A stretch of DNA of 50,306 nt from Myxococcales bacterium (GTDB lineage Bacteria > Myxococcota_A > Polyangia > Polyangiales > Ga0077539), in contig JAUSAZ010000124.1 of the NCBI GenBank assembly GCA_030652255.1, forward strand, positions 1 through 50,306, written 5' to 3'. Positions 1-8,277 of this stretch are shown here, piece after piece. A program made the position numbers and the translations under genes. The notes below the pieces were generated by a model. It made no database searches and was not told where the DNA came from. It worked only from the letters and a program-made list of their open reading frames with translations. Numbering within the stretch: position 1 is the first letter of the stretch; every line of letters starts with the position of its first letter.

Positions 1-34
1 TTCGAGCGCCTGACACCATCAGCCCCTCGCTTCT

Positions 35-70
35 CCCTTGCGACCCTTGCGACCCTTGCGGTTCTTCTCC
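35..70 (+). repeat. CCCTTGCGA-type dispersed repeat, copy 1
   Basis: A run of three short CCCTTGCG(A/G) units followed by GTTCTTCTCC. Nearly the same sequence occurs at 43527-43560 in the same orientation and at 43391-43425 inverted. Sequence just upstream (7-30) also resembles 43503-43522, so the homology extends beyond the short units. It lies outside any supported gene. Function unknown; it looks like the edge of a dispersed non-coding element. Confidence 0.75.
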
Positions 71-116
71 CCCGATGCAGCCATAGTGGTCCCCCCAACG
101 AGCGCGGAGACACCGG

Positions 117-170
117 GCGGGTGCTCCCCTCGGAGGGCGAGACCAGTGACCGACGGCGTGGGCGGGCGCT
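117..170 (-). repeat. 45-bp dispersed repeat, about 1.2 units
   Basis: GTGCTCCCCT at 121 is followed by a second degenerate unit start (GCGCTCGG) exactly 45 bp later at 166. The unit matches the inverted arrays at 18251-18649 and the pair at 43271-43330. The rest of 1-290 holds no gene that I can support; the segment 171-290 is ordinary GC-rich leader ahead of the sulfatase-like gene. Confidence 0.75.
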
Positions 171-290
171 CGGCTCAACCTTTCACATCCCCTGCGACGC
201 GGTACTAGATGACAGCGCGGGATTCGCGGTACGGGAGGAGGGGCCCCGACCGGCCCGCGCCGCGCCGTCGAGGCGAGGTCGAGCCCACGG

Positions 291-2489
291 ATGAACCGCC
301 CCGAGCCACCGCCGCCTTCGTCCGAGCGCGCCGCCCGCGGCGCCGGCGCGCTGGGCGCCCTCGTCGCGTTCACCCTCGCGGGCGTCGTCGACGGCCTCGT
401 GGCCTTCGCCCGCTCCCCGTCTCCGTCCCGCGGTCCGGCGCTGCTCGCCTGGTGCGTGGTGCACAGCGCCGGGGTGCTCGCGGCCCTCGGGCTCGTCGTC
501 GCCGCCGCGCAGGAGGTCTTCCTCCGCGCCGCCGTCCAGCGCCCCGCGCTCCGTCGCCTGGGCGCCTGGCTGCTCGCCGGTCCGCGCCGCTGGTGGGCCC
601 CCGACGAGCCCGCGGCGCTGGGCCTCTCCGCGGGCCTCGCGGGCTTCACGGTGGCGGTCGGCGGCGTCGTGGCGGTCGTGGCGCACGTCACCCGCACCTT
701 CCACTCCCGCGCGCTCATGGTCGCCCCCATCGCCCTCGCGGTGCCCGGCGGCGTGGCGCTCGCCGCCGTCGCGGGCGTCGTCGCGTCGTGGCCCCTCGCG
801 GCCCTCCTGCGGCGCGCGGGGCGCCTCGCCAGCGTCGGGTCCGTCGCCTCCGTCGCCGCCCTCGCCGCGGCCGTCCCCGTCGTGCACGTGCTCTCGAGCC
901 ACCGCGACGCCGTCGCCGCCCTCGACCCGTGGGCCTTCGCCCTCGCCGGCGCCCTCCTCGCCGCCGACCTCGCCCTCGTCACCGCGCTGCTCGTCCGCGC
1001 GCGCCGCCCGTCGCCCCGCCGCGGGCTCGTCCCCGCCGCGGCGCTCGGTGTCGCCGTCGCCTGCGCCCTGCTCGCCGCCGTGCCCGCGCGGGGCCTCGGC
1101 CGCCGACAGGCCGTGATGATCGCGCTCGCCAGCCGCAGCCTGCTCGCGCGCCGCGTCGTCGGTCCCCTCCAGCGCACGCTCGACCGCGACCGCGACGGCC
1201 ACGGGGTGCTCTTCGGCGGCGGCGACTGCGACGACCGCAACCCGCGGGTCTACCCGGGCGCCCCGGAGACGCCCGGCAACGGCATCGACGAGAGCTGCTC
1301 GGGCCGCGACGCCCCCGCCCGCGTGCGCAGCGCCCGCGCCGCCCCGTCGCGCTCCGCGGGGGCCGTCGCCGAGCGCCCGCCCAGCGTGCTCTTCGTCTCC
1401 ATCGACGCCGTGCGCCCCGACCACACCACGGTGTACGGCTACCACCGGCCCACCACGCCCAACATCGCTCGCTTCGCGGCGCGGGCCGCGCGCTTCACCA
1501 ACGCCTACGCCGTCGCGCCCGGCTCGCTGCGCTCCTTCGCGTCGACCTTCACGGGCCGCTACCCCGGGGACGTCACCTGGGGCCGCGGGGTCGACCCGCG
1601 CTACCCCGCCGTCGCCGACGACAACGTCACCCTCGCCGAGGAGCTTCGGGCCGCGGGCTACGCCACGGCGGCCTTCACCAACACCTCGTACTTCTCGGGC
1701 ACCCCGGGCTTCTACCAGGGCTTCGACGTCGTGCAGGACCCGCGGGAGTTCAAGGACGACGCGGCCCCCATCGTGCGCGGCGCCGTCGAGTGGATCGAGC
1801 GCCCGCGCACCCGGCCCTTCTTCGCCTGGGTGCACCTCATCGACCCGCACGCGCCCTACGGAGAGCACAACTGGCCGCAGGAGTTCGGGCGCACGGAGCT
1901 CGACCGCTACGACGGCGAGATCGCCCGCGCGGACGCCTTCGCGGCGCGCCTGCTCGACGCCGCCGACCGCATCGAGCGGCGCGGCGACCCGGTGCTCGTG
2001 GTGGTCTTCAGCGACCACGGCGAGGGCTTCAACGAGCACGGCTCGCGGTACCACTACTACGACGTCCACGAGGAGGCGATCCGCGTGGCGCTGCTCGTGC
2101 GCGGCCCCGGCGTGGCGCCCGGCGACCGGCGCGCGCTCACGGCGCTGCTCGACCTGCACGCGACGGTGCTCGAGTTCGCGCGGCAGCCCCTCGCGGCGTC
2201 GACCCCGTCGCGCTCGCTGGTGCCCGTGCTCCTGGGCCGCCACGGGGGCACGCCCCCCGACTGGCGCGACGAGGTGTACGCCGACGCGGCGGAGTACGGC
2301 GGCGGGGCGCCCACCTCCATGGCCCTCGTGGCCCCGCCGTGGAAGATCGCCTTCGACGCCACGCGCAGCGTCTGGGAGCTGTACAACCTGGAGCTCGACC
2401 CGGGCGAGCAGAACAACCTCTACGACGACGACCCGGCGCGGGCGGCCGAGCTGCGCGCGCGGCTCTTCGACGTCGACGCGCGGCGCTGA
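291..2489 (+). CDS. Membrane-anchored sulfatase/phosphatase-superfamily protein with a MopE-like repeat
   Basis: 732 aa. Residues 1-290 are hydrophobic with several membrane segments. Residues about 298-340 form an Asp-rich motif (DRDRDGHG, GGGDCDD, NGIDESC) of the kind seen in MopE-like putative metal-binding proteins. Residues about 366-730 are an alkaline-phosphatase/sulfatase fold: VSIDAVRPDH with D372 and FSDHGEG near 573 are metal-binding motifs. The nucleophile position, C-x-P-x-R in type I sulfatases, aligns with S412 in GSLRSF, so the Pro and Arg of the maturation motif are absent. It may be an unmodified phospho- or sulfo-transferase/hydrolase rather than a formylglycine sulfatase. 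It would act outside the cytoplasmic membrane. The ATG at 291 starts the hydrophobic domain. Substrate unknown. Confidence 0.85.
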   Translation: MNRPEPPPPSSERAARGAGALGALVAFTLAGVVDGLVAFARSPSPSRGPALLAWCVVHSAGVLAALGLVVAAAQEVFLRAAVQRPALRRLGAWLLAGPRRWWAPDEPAALGLSAGLAGFTVAVGGVVAVVAHVTRTFHSRALMVAPIALAVPGGVALAAVAGVVASWPLAALLRRAGRLASVGSVASVAALAAAVPVVHVLSSHRDAVAALDPWAFALAGALLAADLALVTALLVRARRPSPRRGLVPAAALGVAVACALLAAVPARGLGRRQAVMIALASRSLLARRVVGPLQRTLDRDRDGHGVLFGGGDCDDRNPRVYPGAPETPGNGIDESCSGRDAPARVRSARAAPSRSAGAVAERPPSVLFVSIDAVRPDHTTVYGYHRPTTPNIARFAARAARFTNAYAVAPGSLRSFASTFTGRYPGDVTWGRGVDPRYPAVADDNVTLAEELRAAGYATAAFTNTSYFSGTPGFYQGFDVVQDPREFKDDAAPIVRGAVEWIERPRTRPFFAWVHLIDPHAPYGEHNWPQEFGRTELDRYDGEIARADAFAARLLDAADRIERRGDPVLVVVFSDHGEGFNEHGSRYHYYDVHEEAIRVALLVRGPGVAPGDRRALTALLDLHATVLEFARQPLAASTPSRSLVPVLLGRHGGTPPDWRDEVYADAAEYGGGAPTSMALVAPPWKIAFDATRSVWELYNLELDPGEQNNLYDDDPARAAELRARLFDVDARR

Positions 2490-2537
2490 GCGTCGCGGCG
2501 GTCGATCGCGTGGCCACGGGTCGCCGGGGCGTGCTAA

Positions 2538-2616
2538 GCGGGGGGCCTCCAACACCTCTACGAAGGGTGCAGTCCCGTACTGCAGGACCAACGGATGGTC
2601 GGGCCGCCATCCCCGC
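2538..2616 (+). ncRNA. Structured nhaA leader, candidate ion-responsive riboswitch
   Basis: GCGGGG (2538-2543) pairs with CCCCGC (2611-2616), and GGCC (2544-2547) pairs with GGCC (2602-2605), leaving a 5-nt bulge. This stem encloses small hairpins: CACCT/GGGTG (2553-2557/2565-2569), TGCAGT/ACTGCA (2568-2573/2579-2584, overlapping the first by 2 nt) and GACCA/TGGTC (2586-2590/2596-2600). It ends 37 nt before the nhaA start, in the usual place for a leader RNA. nhaA-associated motifs (nhaA-I and nhaA-II) are described as Li+-responsive riboswitches. I cannot confirm that this matches their consensus. Confidence 0.45.
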
Positions 2617-2653
2617 GCCGACGCCTTCGCAGGCGCCGGCTGGGAGCCCATCG

Positions 2654-4066
2654 GTGCAGTCGATCGATACGCCCGTCCCCGGAGAGATCCCGCCCGCCCC
2701 GCCCGAGGCGTGGCTCCCGCTCCTGCGCCTCGCGCGCCTCGCGCGCCGCCCGCTCGAGCGCTTCCTCCAGATCGAGGCCGCGAGCGGCATCCTCCTCCTG
2801 GTGGTCGCTGGCGTCGCGCTGGCGTGGGCCAACTCGCCGTGGTCGTCGAGCTACTTCCGGCTCTGGGAGACGCCCCTCGGGGTGCGCCTCGGGGGAATGG
2901 CCTTCGAGCGCCCGCTGGCGTGGTTCGTCAACGACGGCCTCATGGCCATCTTCTTCTTCGTCGTGGGCCTCGAGATCCGCCGCGAGGTGCACCACGGCGA
3001 GCTCTCCGAGTGGCGCCGCGCGGCGCTCCCCGCGGCCGCGGCCCTCGGCGGCATGGTCGCCCCGGCCCTGCTCTACCTCCTCGTCGCGGGCGCCCCGGCC
3101 ACCCGCGCCGGCTGGGGCGTGCCCATGGCCACGGACATCGCCTTCGCCGTCGGCGTGCTCACGCTCCTCGGCCGCCGCGTGCCGGCGGCGCTGCGGGTGC
3201 TCCTGCTGGCGCTCGCGGTCATCGACGACCTCGGGGCCATCCTCATCATCGCGATCTTCTACTCGTCGGGCATCGCCACCACGGGCGTGCTCGCGGCCGG
3301 GGTCGGGCTCGCGCTGCTCTTCGCGATGCGCATGTTCGGCGTGCGCCAGAAGGTCTTCTACATCGTCCCCACGGTGATCATCTGGGCCGGAACCTACGCC
3401 GCCGGGGTGCACCCCACCATCGCCGGCGTCGTCGTCGGGGTGCTCACGCCGGTGCGCGCGTGGCTCGGCGCCGACGGCTTCGCGCAGAGCGTCCGCGGCG
3501 AGCTCGACCGCCTCGCCGCCCAGGCCCCCTCGCGCCACGAGCTGGCGGTGACGCTGCACCACGTCGACGCCGCCCGCCGCGAGGCCATGTCCCCCGCGTC
3601 CACCCTCATCGACGCGCTGCACCCCTGGGTGGCCTTCGCCATCATGCCCCTCTTCGCGCTCGCCAACGCGGGCGTCTCGCTCCGCGGGATCTCCCTCGAC
3701 CGCGAGAGCGCCACCGTCGCCGTCGGGGCCGCGCTGGGCCTGCTCGTCGGCAAGCCCCTCGGCGTGCTCGTGGCGTGCGGCGTGGCGCTGCGCCTCGGGG
3801 TGGCCACCCTCCCGCGGGGCCTCACCACGCGCCACCTCGTGGTGCTCGGCGTGGTCGCGGGCATCGGCTTCACCATGGCCCTCTTCATCGCGCAGCTCGC
3901 CTTCACCGCGCCGGCCATGCTGGGCGCGGCCAAGCTCGGGGTGCTCGCCGCGAGCGGCGTCACCGCCCTGGTGTCCTTCGCGCTCGGCAGGGCGCTGCTG
4001 CCCGCGGCCCCGACCGCCGGCGCCGCGGAGACGGCGGACGAGGCCGAGTCCTCGACGGAGGTGTGA
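2654..4066 (+). CDS. nhaA: Na+/H+ antiporter NhaA
   Basis: 470 aa. Exchanges cytoplasmic Na+ (or Li+) for external protons in the inner membrane, supporting pH and salt homeostasis. About 11-12 hydrophobic segments follow a 40-residue polar N terminus. Family hallmarks are present: VNDGLMAIFFFVVGLEI, TDIAFAVGVL, and the ion-binding pair D191-D192 in AVIDDLGA. The GTG at 2654 is chosen because GGGAG at 2643-2647 sits 6 nt upstream and the following residues lead into the family's N terminus. The open frame continues far upstream, but that part is an out-of-frame shadow of the sulfatase gene. The structured leader at 2538-2616 probably controls it. The stop codon's last base is the first base of the MITE-like repeat. 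Confidence 0.97.
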   Translation: MQSIDTPVPGEIPPAPPEAWLPLLRLARLARRPLERFLQIEAASGILLLVVAGVALAWANSPWSSSYFRLWETPLGVRLGGMAFERPLAWFVNDGLMAIFFFVVGLEIRREVHHGELSEWRRAALPAAAALGGMVAPALLYLLVAGAPATRAGWGVPMATDIAFAVGVLTLLGRRVPAALRVLLLALAVIDDLGAILIIAIFYSSGIATTGVLAAGVGLALLFAMRMFGVRQKVFYIVPTVIIWAGTYAAGVHPTIAGVVVGVLTPVRAWLGADGFAQSVRGELDRLAAQAPSRHELAVTLHHVDAARREAMSPASTLIDALHPWVAFAIMPLFALANAGVSLRGISLDRESATVAVGAALGLLVGKPLGVLVACGVALRLGVATLPRGLTTRHLVVLGVVAGIGFTMALFIAQLAFTAPAMLGAAKLGVLAASGVTALVSFALGRALLPAAPTAGAAETADEAESSTEV

Positions 4067-4224
4067 GAGTGTGTTTGATCGGTTTCTCAGCGAACTCGCT
4101 TCAGATCCACGTCGCCCGGCGGCGTCCGATCTCCCTTGCGTAGCAGGGGCTACGCGCGGTCGACCGTCCTTGCCGGACTCGTGTCTCTTCGCGATTTCAC
4201 CGAGAAACCGATCAAACACACTCT
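4066..4224. mobile_element. MITE-like element with perfect 23-bp terminal inverted repeats
   Basis: AGAGTGTGTTTGATCGGTTT (continuing to CTC at 4088) is perfectly inverted at 4202-4224, giving 23 of 23 matching bases around a 113-bp core. The core carries a second hairpin, GCGTAGC/GCTACGC at 4138-4144/4149-4155 with an AGGG loop. No reading frame of note lies inside and the arms are AT-richer than their surroundings. The size, perfect ends and position exactly between a stop codon and the next gene fit a non-autonomous miniature element. No clear target-site duplication is visible. A bidirectional regulatory hairpin is the alternative. Confidence 0.6.
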
Positions 4225-4248
4225 GATGCGCACCCAAGGGGCGGGCCC

Positions 4249-5223
4249 ATGAACGACTGGATCCAGCTCGCGGGCGGCGCGGTGCTGCTCTACCTGGGCG
4301 CGGAGTGGTTCGTCGGCGGCGCCTCGGCGCTGGCCCTCTCGCTGCGCGTGCCGCAGATCATCGTCGGGCTCACGGTGGTGGCCTACGGCACCTCGGCCCC
4401 GGAGATCATCGTCGGCGTGCAGGCCGCGCGCGGGGGCCACGGCGCCGTGGCCCGCGGCAACGTCATCGGCTCCAACATCGCCAACGTCGGGCTCATCCTG
4501 GGCGTGGCCGCGCTGGTGCGCCCCGCGCGGGTCGACGGGGCGCTGCGCCGCCGCGAGCTCCCGGTGCTGCTCGCCAGCACGGCCGCGGTGCCGCTGCTGC
4601 TCTTCGACGGCGTGGTGAGCCCGGGGGAGGGCGCCGCGCTGCTGCTGCTGGCGACGGGCTATTCGGGCTGGATGATCCGCGCGGCGCGCAGCGGGGCGGC
4701 GCTCGCCGAGGCGAGGTCCGACGCCCGCTCCACCGCGGACGCCGCGGACGCGGCGGGGGCCCCCCGGCGCGGCGGGACGCTCCGGGCCGCGGCGACGGCG
4801 GGCGTGGGCCTCGGGGTGATGCTCCTCGGCGGCCACCTCTTCGTGCAGGCGGCGGTCTCCGTGGCGCACGCCTACGGCATGAGCGACCGGCTGGTGGGCC
4901 TCACCATCGTCGCCGTCGGCACCTCGCTGCCCGAGCTGGTCACGAGCGTCATCGCGGCGCGGCGCGGGCACTCCGACCTCGCGGTGGGCAACGTGCTGGG
5001 CTCCAACATCTTCAACATCTTCCTGTGCCTGGGCGCGGCGGCGCTCGCGGGCACCGTGGCCGCGCCGCTGCGCTCGCTCGCCGTCGACCTCGCCGCGCTC
5101 GTCCTGATGACCGGCGTGGCGGCGGCCTTCATCCGCAGCGAGCGCACCATCTCCCGCCGCGAGGGCGCGGTCGCGCTGGCGCTCTACGTGGCCTTCACGG
5201 CCATGACCATCGCGCGGGGCTGA
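4249..5223 (+). CDS. Calcium/sodium antiporter, CaCA family (YrbG-like)
   Basis: 324 aa, the usual length for bacterial YrbG-type exchangers. Two homologous halves each carry an alpha repeat: GLTVVAYGTSAPE with GNVIGSNIANVG near residues 41-82, and GLTIVAVGTSLPE with GNVLGSNIFNIF near 218-260. The Glu and Asn/Ser residues in these repeats bind the cation. About ten membrane segments. The ATG at 4249 is preceded by an AAGGGGCGGG purine stretch at 4236-4245. It follows nhaA in the same direction, separated only by the MITE-like element, so the two cation antiporters may once have formed one operon. It should export Ca2+ in exchange for Na+ across the inner membrane. Confidence 0.95.
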   Translation: MNDWIQLAGGAVLLYLGAEWFVGGASALALSLRVPQIIVGLTVVAYGTSAPEIIVGVQAARGGHGAVARGNVIGSNIANVGLILGVAALVRPARVDGALRRRELPVLLASTAAVPLLLFDGVVSPGEGAALLLLATGYSGWMIRAARSGAALAEARSDARSTADAADAAGAPRRGGTLRAAATAGVGLGVMLLGGHLFVQAAVSVAHAYGMSDRLVGLTIVAVGTSLPELVTSVIAARRGHSDLAVGNVLGSNIFNIFLCLGAAALAGTVAAPLRSLAVDLAALVLMTGVAAAFIRSERTISRREGAVALALYVAFTAMTIARG

Positions 5224-5280
5224 CGGGCGCCGCGCGAGGGCGTAGACAGCGCGCGCGGGCTTCGCCACCCTCGGCGGGTG

Positions 5281-7221
5281 ATGGGACTACCTCGGCTGCG
5301 GTGGGTTGCGTGCGTCGGGGTGCTGGCCGCCTGCTCGTCCGAGCCGCCGGACGCGCCCGACGCGTCGGTGGCGGTGGACGCTCCCATGGACGTGGCCCCG
5401 GTCCCTGGCGATGCCGCGGTGGGCGCGGTCACCGAGGCCTGCGCGGGGCCCTTCGCGGCCTGCGTGCCCGCGGCCGGGAGCACCCGCTTCGTGCGGGTGC
5501 GCGGCACCGTGGTGACGCCCGACCGGGTGATCTGCGAGGGCGAGGTGCTCTTCTCCGCGGAGACCGGGCGCATCGCCTGCGTGGGCCCGGACTGCTCCGG
5601 CGACCCCTCCGCCCGCAACGCGCAGGTGGTGTGCGCCGACGGGGTGATCTTCCCGGGGCTGATCGATTCGCACCAGCACGCGGACTACAACCACATGCCG
5701 GTGTTTCGCCACACGCGGCGCTACGACAACCGCAACACCTGGCGCAACCACGAGCCCCTCTACGACGGGTTCAAGATCCCGCACCGGCCCTTCGGCTCGA
5801 CGAGCCGCACCAACCAGCGCCTCGCGCAGCGCTACGCCGAGGTGCGCCTCGCGATGGCGGGCACCACGGCGATGTCGGGCACCGCGGGCTCGCTGCTCAC
5901 GGACATCAACGTCGGCGGCTGGGTGCGCAACCTCGACGCCTTCGAGGACGTGGCCACCGGGCTCACGAGCGCCTACGTCGACCCGGACATCGACTCGGTG
6001 CTGGTGTCGAGCGCCACGGGGCTGCCCAACGAGACCACCACCGCGACGCACCTCGCGACGGTGCGCTCGCGCATGAACGGCGACCGGCGCTACCGGGCCT
6101 TCCTGCCGCACATCGCCGAGGGCATCGACGCCAACGCGCGCGCGGAGTTCGACGTCGCCGACCGCAACGGGGTGATCACCGACAAGACCGCGGTGGTGCA
6201 CTGCCTCGGGTGCTCGACGGCGCAGTACGCGCGCATGGCCGCCGTGGGGGCCGACCTCGTGTGGTCGCCGCGCAGCAACATCGACCTGTACGGCGAGACG
6301 GCGGACGTCACCACCGCCCGCGCCCTCGGCGTCACCGTGGCCCTCGGCGTCGACTGGACCCCGTCGGGCAGCATGAACCTCATCGGCGAGCTCCAGTGCG
6401 CCGCGCACCTCAACGAGCGCTACTACGCCCGCACCTTCAGCGACCCCGACCTCGTCGCCATGGCCACGGTCAACGGCGCCATCGCCATGAACCTCGACGA
6501 CCAGCTGGGTCGCCTCGCGCCGGGCTTCTACGCCGACCTCGCGATCTTCGCGGGCGACCGCACGCGCCCCTACCGCGCGCTGCTCGACGCCCGCGCGCAG
6601 GACGTCCGCCTGGTCGTCGTGCGCGGCCGGGCGATCTACGGCGACGCGCCGCTGCTCGCGGGCACGGTGGTGTCGGGCATGGGCTGCATGGCCGTCCCGG
6701 AGGGCATGTCCCCGATGGGGATGTCGGGCGTGTGCGGCGTGCGCAAGGTGGTGTGCGCCCAGCCCTCGGACCTCGCGGGCCTGCGCGGCGCCATCGCCGC
6801 CGCGCTGGAGGGCGCGCGCAACGCCGACGCGATGTGCACGGGCGCGGGCGCCGGGGACTACTGCTACGCGTACGAGCTGTACCCGCTGTTTCGCTGCGGG
6901 GGCCCCGAGCTCGACCGATGCGACTTCGGGCACCCGGCGATCCCCCGGCGCGCGGCCGGCGGCGGGATGATCGCCGCGGTGCCGACCGCGCCGGTGATGG
7001 GCACCGACGACGACGGCGACGGGGTGCCCAACGCCATGGACAACTGCCCCCGGATCTTCAATCCGCCCTTCGACCTCGGCACCACCCAGGACGACGCCGA
7101 CGGCGACGGAACGGGGGACGTGTGCGACCCGACGCCGTGCGCGGGTCCGGGCGGCGCCGACGCCTGCCCGCGCGCCCCGGCGCCGACGATGGACGCGGGC
7201 GCAGGCGACGCGGGGCGCTGA
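5281..7221 (+). CDS. Secreted amidohydrolase lipoprotein with a thrombospondin-3-like C-terminal repeat
   Basis: 646 aa from the ATG at 5281 (a GTG lies one codon earlier). An N-terminal signal with lipobox (VLAAC) is followed by an Asp/Ala/Pro linker. The central domain is a metal-dependent amidohydrolase: SHQH in strand 1 (near residue 132), VVHCLG near 307, SPRSN after it, and GVDWTPSG near 358 with the C-terminal Asp. The closing imidazolonepropionase-like region reads GRLAPGFYADLAIF. After about residue 575 come two Asp-rich motifs (DDDGDGVPNAMDNCP and DADGDGTGDVCDP) that match calcium-binding thrombospondin type 3 repeats. Likely extracellular or periplasmic; the substrate is unknown. 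Its stop is 3 nt from the stop of the convergent DUF4236 gene. Confidence 0.88.
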   Translation: MGLPRLRWVACVGVLAACSSEPPDAPDASVAVDAPMDVAPVPGDAAVGAVTEACAGPFAACVPAAGSTRFVRVRGTVVTPDRVICEGEVLFSAETGRIACVGPDCSGDPSARNAQVVCADGVIFPGLIDSHQHADYNHMPVFRHTRRYDNRNTWRNHEPLYDGFKIPHRPFGSTSRTNQRLAQRYAEVRLAMAGTTAMSGTAGSLLTDINVGGWVRNLDAFEDVATGLTSAYVDPDIDSVLVSSATGLPNETTTATHLATVRSRMNGDRRYRAFLPHIAEGIDANARAEFDVADRNGVITDKTAVVHCLGCSTAQYARMAAVGADLVWSPRSNIDLYGETADVTTARALGVTVALGVDWTPSGSMNLIGELQCAAHLNERYYARTFSDPDLVAMATVNGAIAMNLDDQLGRLAPGFYADLAIFAGDRTRPYRALLDARAQDVRLVVVRGRAIYGDAPLLAGTVVSGMGCMAVPEGMSPMGMSGVCGVRKVVCAQPSDLAGLRGAIAAALEGARNADAMCTGAGAGDYCYAYELYPLFRCGGPELDRCDFGHPAIPRRAAGGGMIAAVPTAPVMGTDDDGDGVPNAMDNCPRIFNPPFDLGTTQDDADGDGTGDVCDPTPCAGPGGADACPRAPAPTMDAGAGDAGR

Positions 7222-7224
7222 GGG

Positions 7225-8199
7225 TCATTCCCCGGGTTCGAGCTGGCCGGGGTCGAGCGGGACGATCTCCGCGAAGCCCGTGGACTTCTTGAAGGCCATG
7301 GCGTGGTCGAAGCCCTCGACGGCGCTCGATGGGTCGACCCCGTCGAGGTTGAGCCGCGCGAAGGCCTCGCGGTCGAAGGCCACCGAGAGCACCGGGACGA
7401 AGCCCGGGTGGCCCGTCGCGGGGTCGACCCGCACGTCGGCCACGTGCACGAAGACCACCGGGAGGGGGAGCAGCGCGAAGGTCTCGCGGGCCACGCGAAG
7501 GGCGGCGCTGCAGACGTGGTCCTGGTAGATCTCCCAGCGGCGCGCGGCGGAGAGCTTGCGGCGGCCCGCCTTGCCGGTCGGTGTGACCGTCGGCTGCTCC
7601 GCCGGGACCACCTCGGCGTTGTTGGCGAGCAGCCACGCCTCGACGCACCAATCCTGCTGCATCGACACGCGGATCGACCCGCCGAGCTCGCGCAATTGCT
7701 GGAAGGGCCCGAGGTGCTGGAGCACCGCGTCGCAGGCCACGACGTGCCCCGCGCGCACCCCCTCGGCCACGTCGTGGAACCACTGCCACCGCGCATGGTT
7801 GGCCCGCCACGCCTCGACGGCGATGGCGTCCGCGGTGCTCGTGGGGGCCGGCGGAGGGGGCGCGGCGGCGATGGCGTTCCAGTCCCAGGTCGCGGGGGCG
7901 ACGCGGTGGAGCGAGACCAGGCGCTGCACCAGGGCGTCGTGGGCTGAGACCGCGGCCGCGGGGTCGACCCGGGCCGCGGGCGGCGCGCTCGCCCGATGGG
8001 GGGCGGCCTTCGACGAGCCGCCGATGGGCCCCGACCACGACGCGCCGGTGCCTGGCACCGAGGCGGTGTACCGCGCCCCGTGGGGGCCGACGCCCACGCG
8101 GAAGCCGCGCACGCCCCAGGAGACCCCGACGCCTCCGGTGCCCAGGTTGAGGCGGAACCCGCCGGGGAGGTTGAGTCTCTTCGCGAATCGGAATCCCAT
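7225..8199 (-). CDS. DUF4236 domain protein
   Basis: 324 aa. The first 55 residues match the DUF4236 pattern: MGFRFAKRL, LNLGTGGVGVSWG, RGFRVGVGPHG and VPGTG. The ATG at 8199 is preferred over 8211 because the domain starts with MGFRF. The remaining 270 residues are soluble. One stretch, GEQP-type linker then LSAARRWEIYQDHVCSAALR, resembles no family I know, and the C terminus is acidic. No signal peptide or membrane segment is seen. Function unknown. It is convergent with the amidohydrolase and divergent from the AgmX-like gene. Confidence 0.8.
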   Translation of the reverse strand: MGFRFAKRLNLPGGFRLNLGTGGVGVSWGVRGFRVGVGPHGARYTASVPGTGASWSGPIGGSSKAAPHRASAPPAARVDPAAAVSAHDALVQRLVSLHRVAPATWDWNAIAAAPPPPAPTSTADAIAVEAWRANHARWQWFHDVAEGVRAGHVVACDAVLQHLGPFQQLRELGGSIRVSMQQDWCVEAWLLANNAEVVPAEQPTVTPTGKAGRRKLSAARRWEIYQDHVCSAALRVARETFALLPLPVVFVHVADVRVDPATGHPGFVPVLSVAFDREAFARLNLDGVDPSSAVEGFDHAMAFKKSTGFAEIVPLDPGQLEPGE

Positions 8200-8277
8200 G
8201 GCGGCCCGCATGATGGCCCAAACGCCTCCGTCCGCGCGATTGATCCGCGCTGCGCGGGGGTGCTCTACTCCGCGGCC

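Noticed and set aside
2560..2575. Link between GGGTGCAGTCC in the nhaA leader and the same letters in the 54-bp units near 29921
   Set aside because: Only 11 bases agree and the flanks differ, which is expected by chance in GC-rich DNA.
183..2651. Long minus-strand frames opposite the sulfatase, exchanger, decarboxylase, transporter and lipoprotein genes
   Set aside because: High GC leaves few stops in antisense frames. These translations lack any known domain and are of Arg/Gly/Val-rich shadow type.
209..2653. A very long plus-strand frame joining upstream sequence to NhaA
   Set aside because: The first 800 residues are an Arg/Pro-rich out-of-frame shadow of the sulfatase-like gene; NhaA begins at the GTG at 2654 with its own ribosome site.
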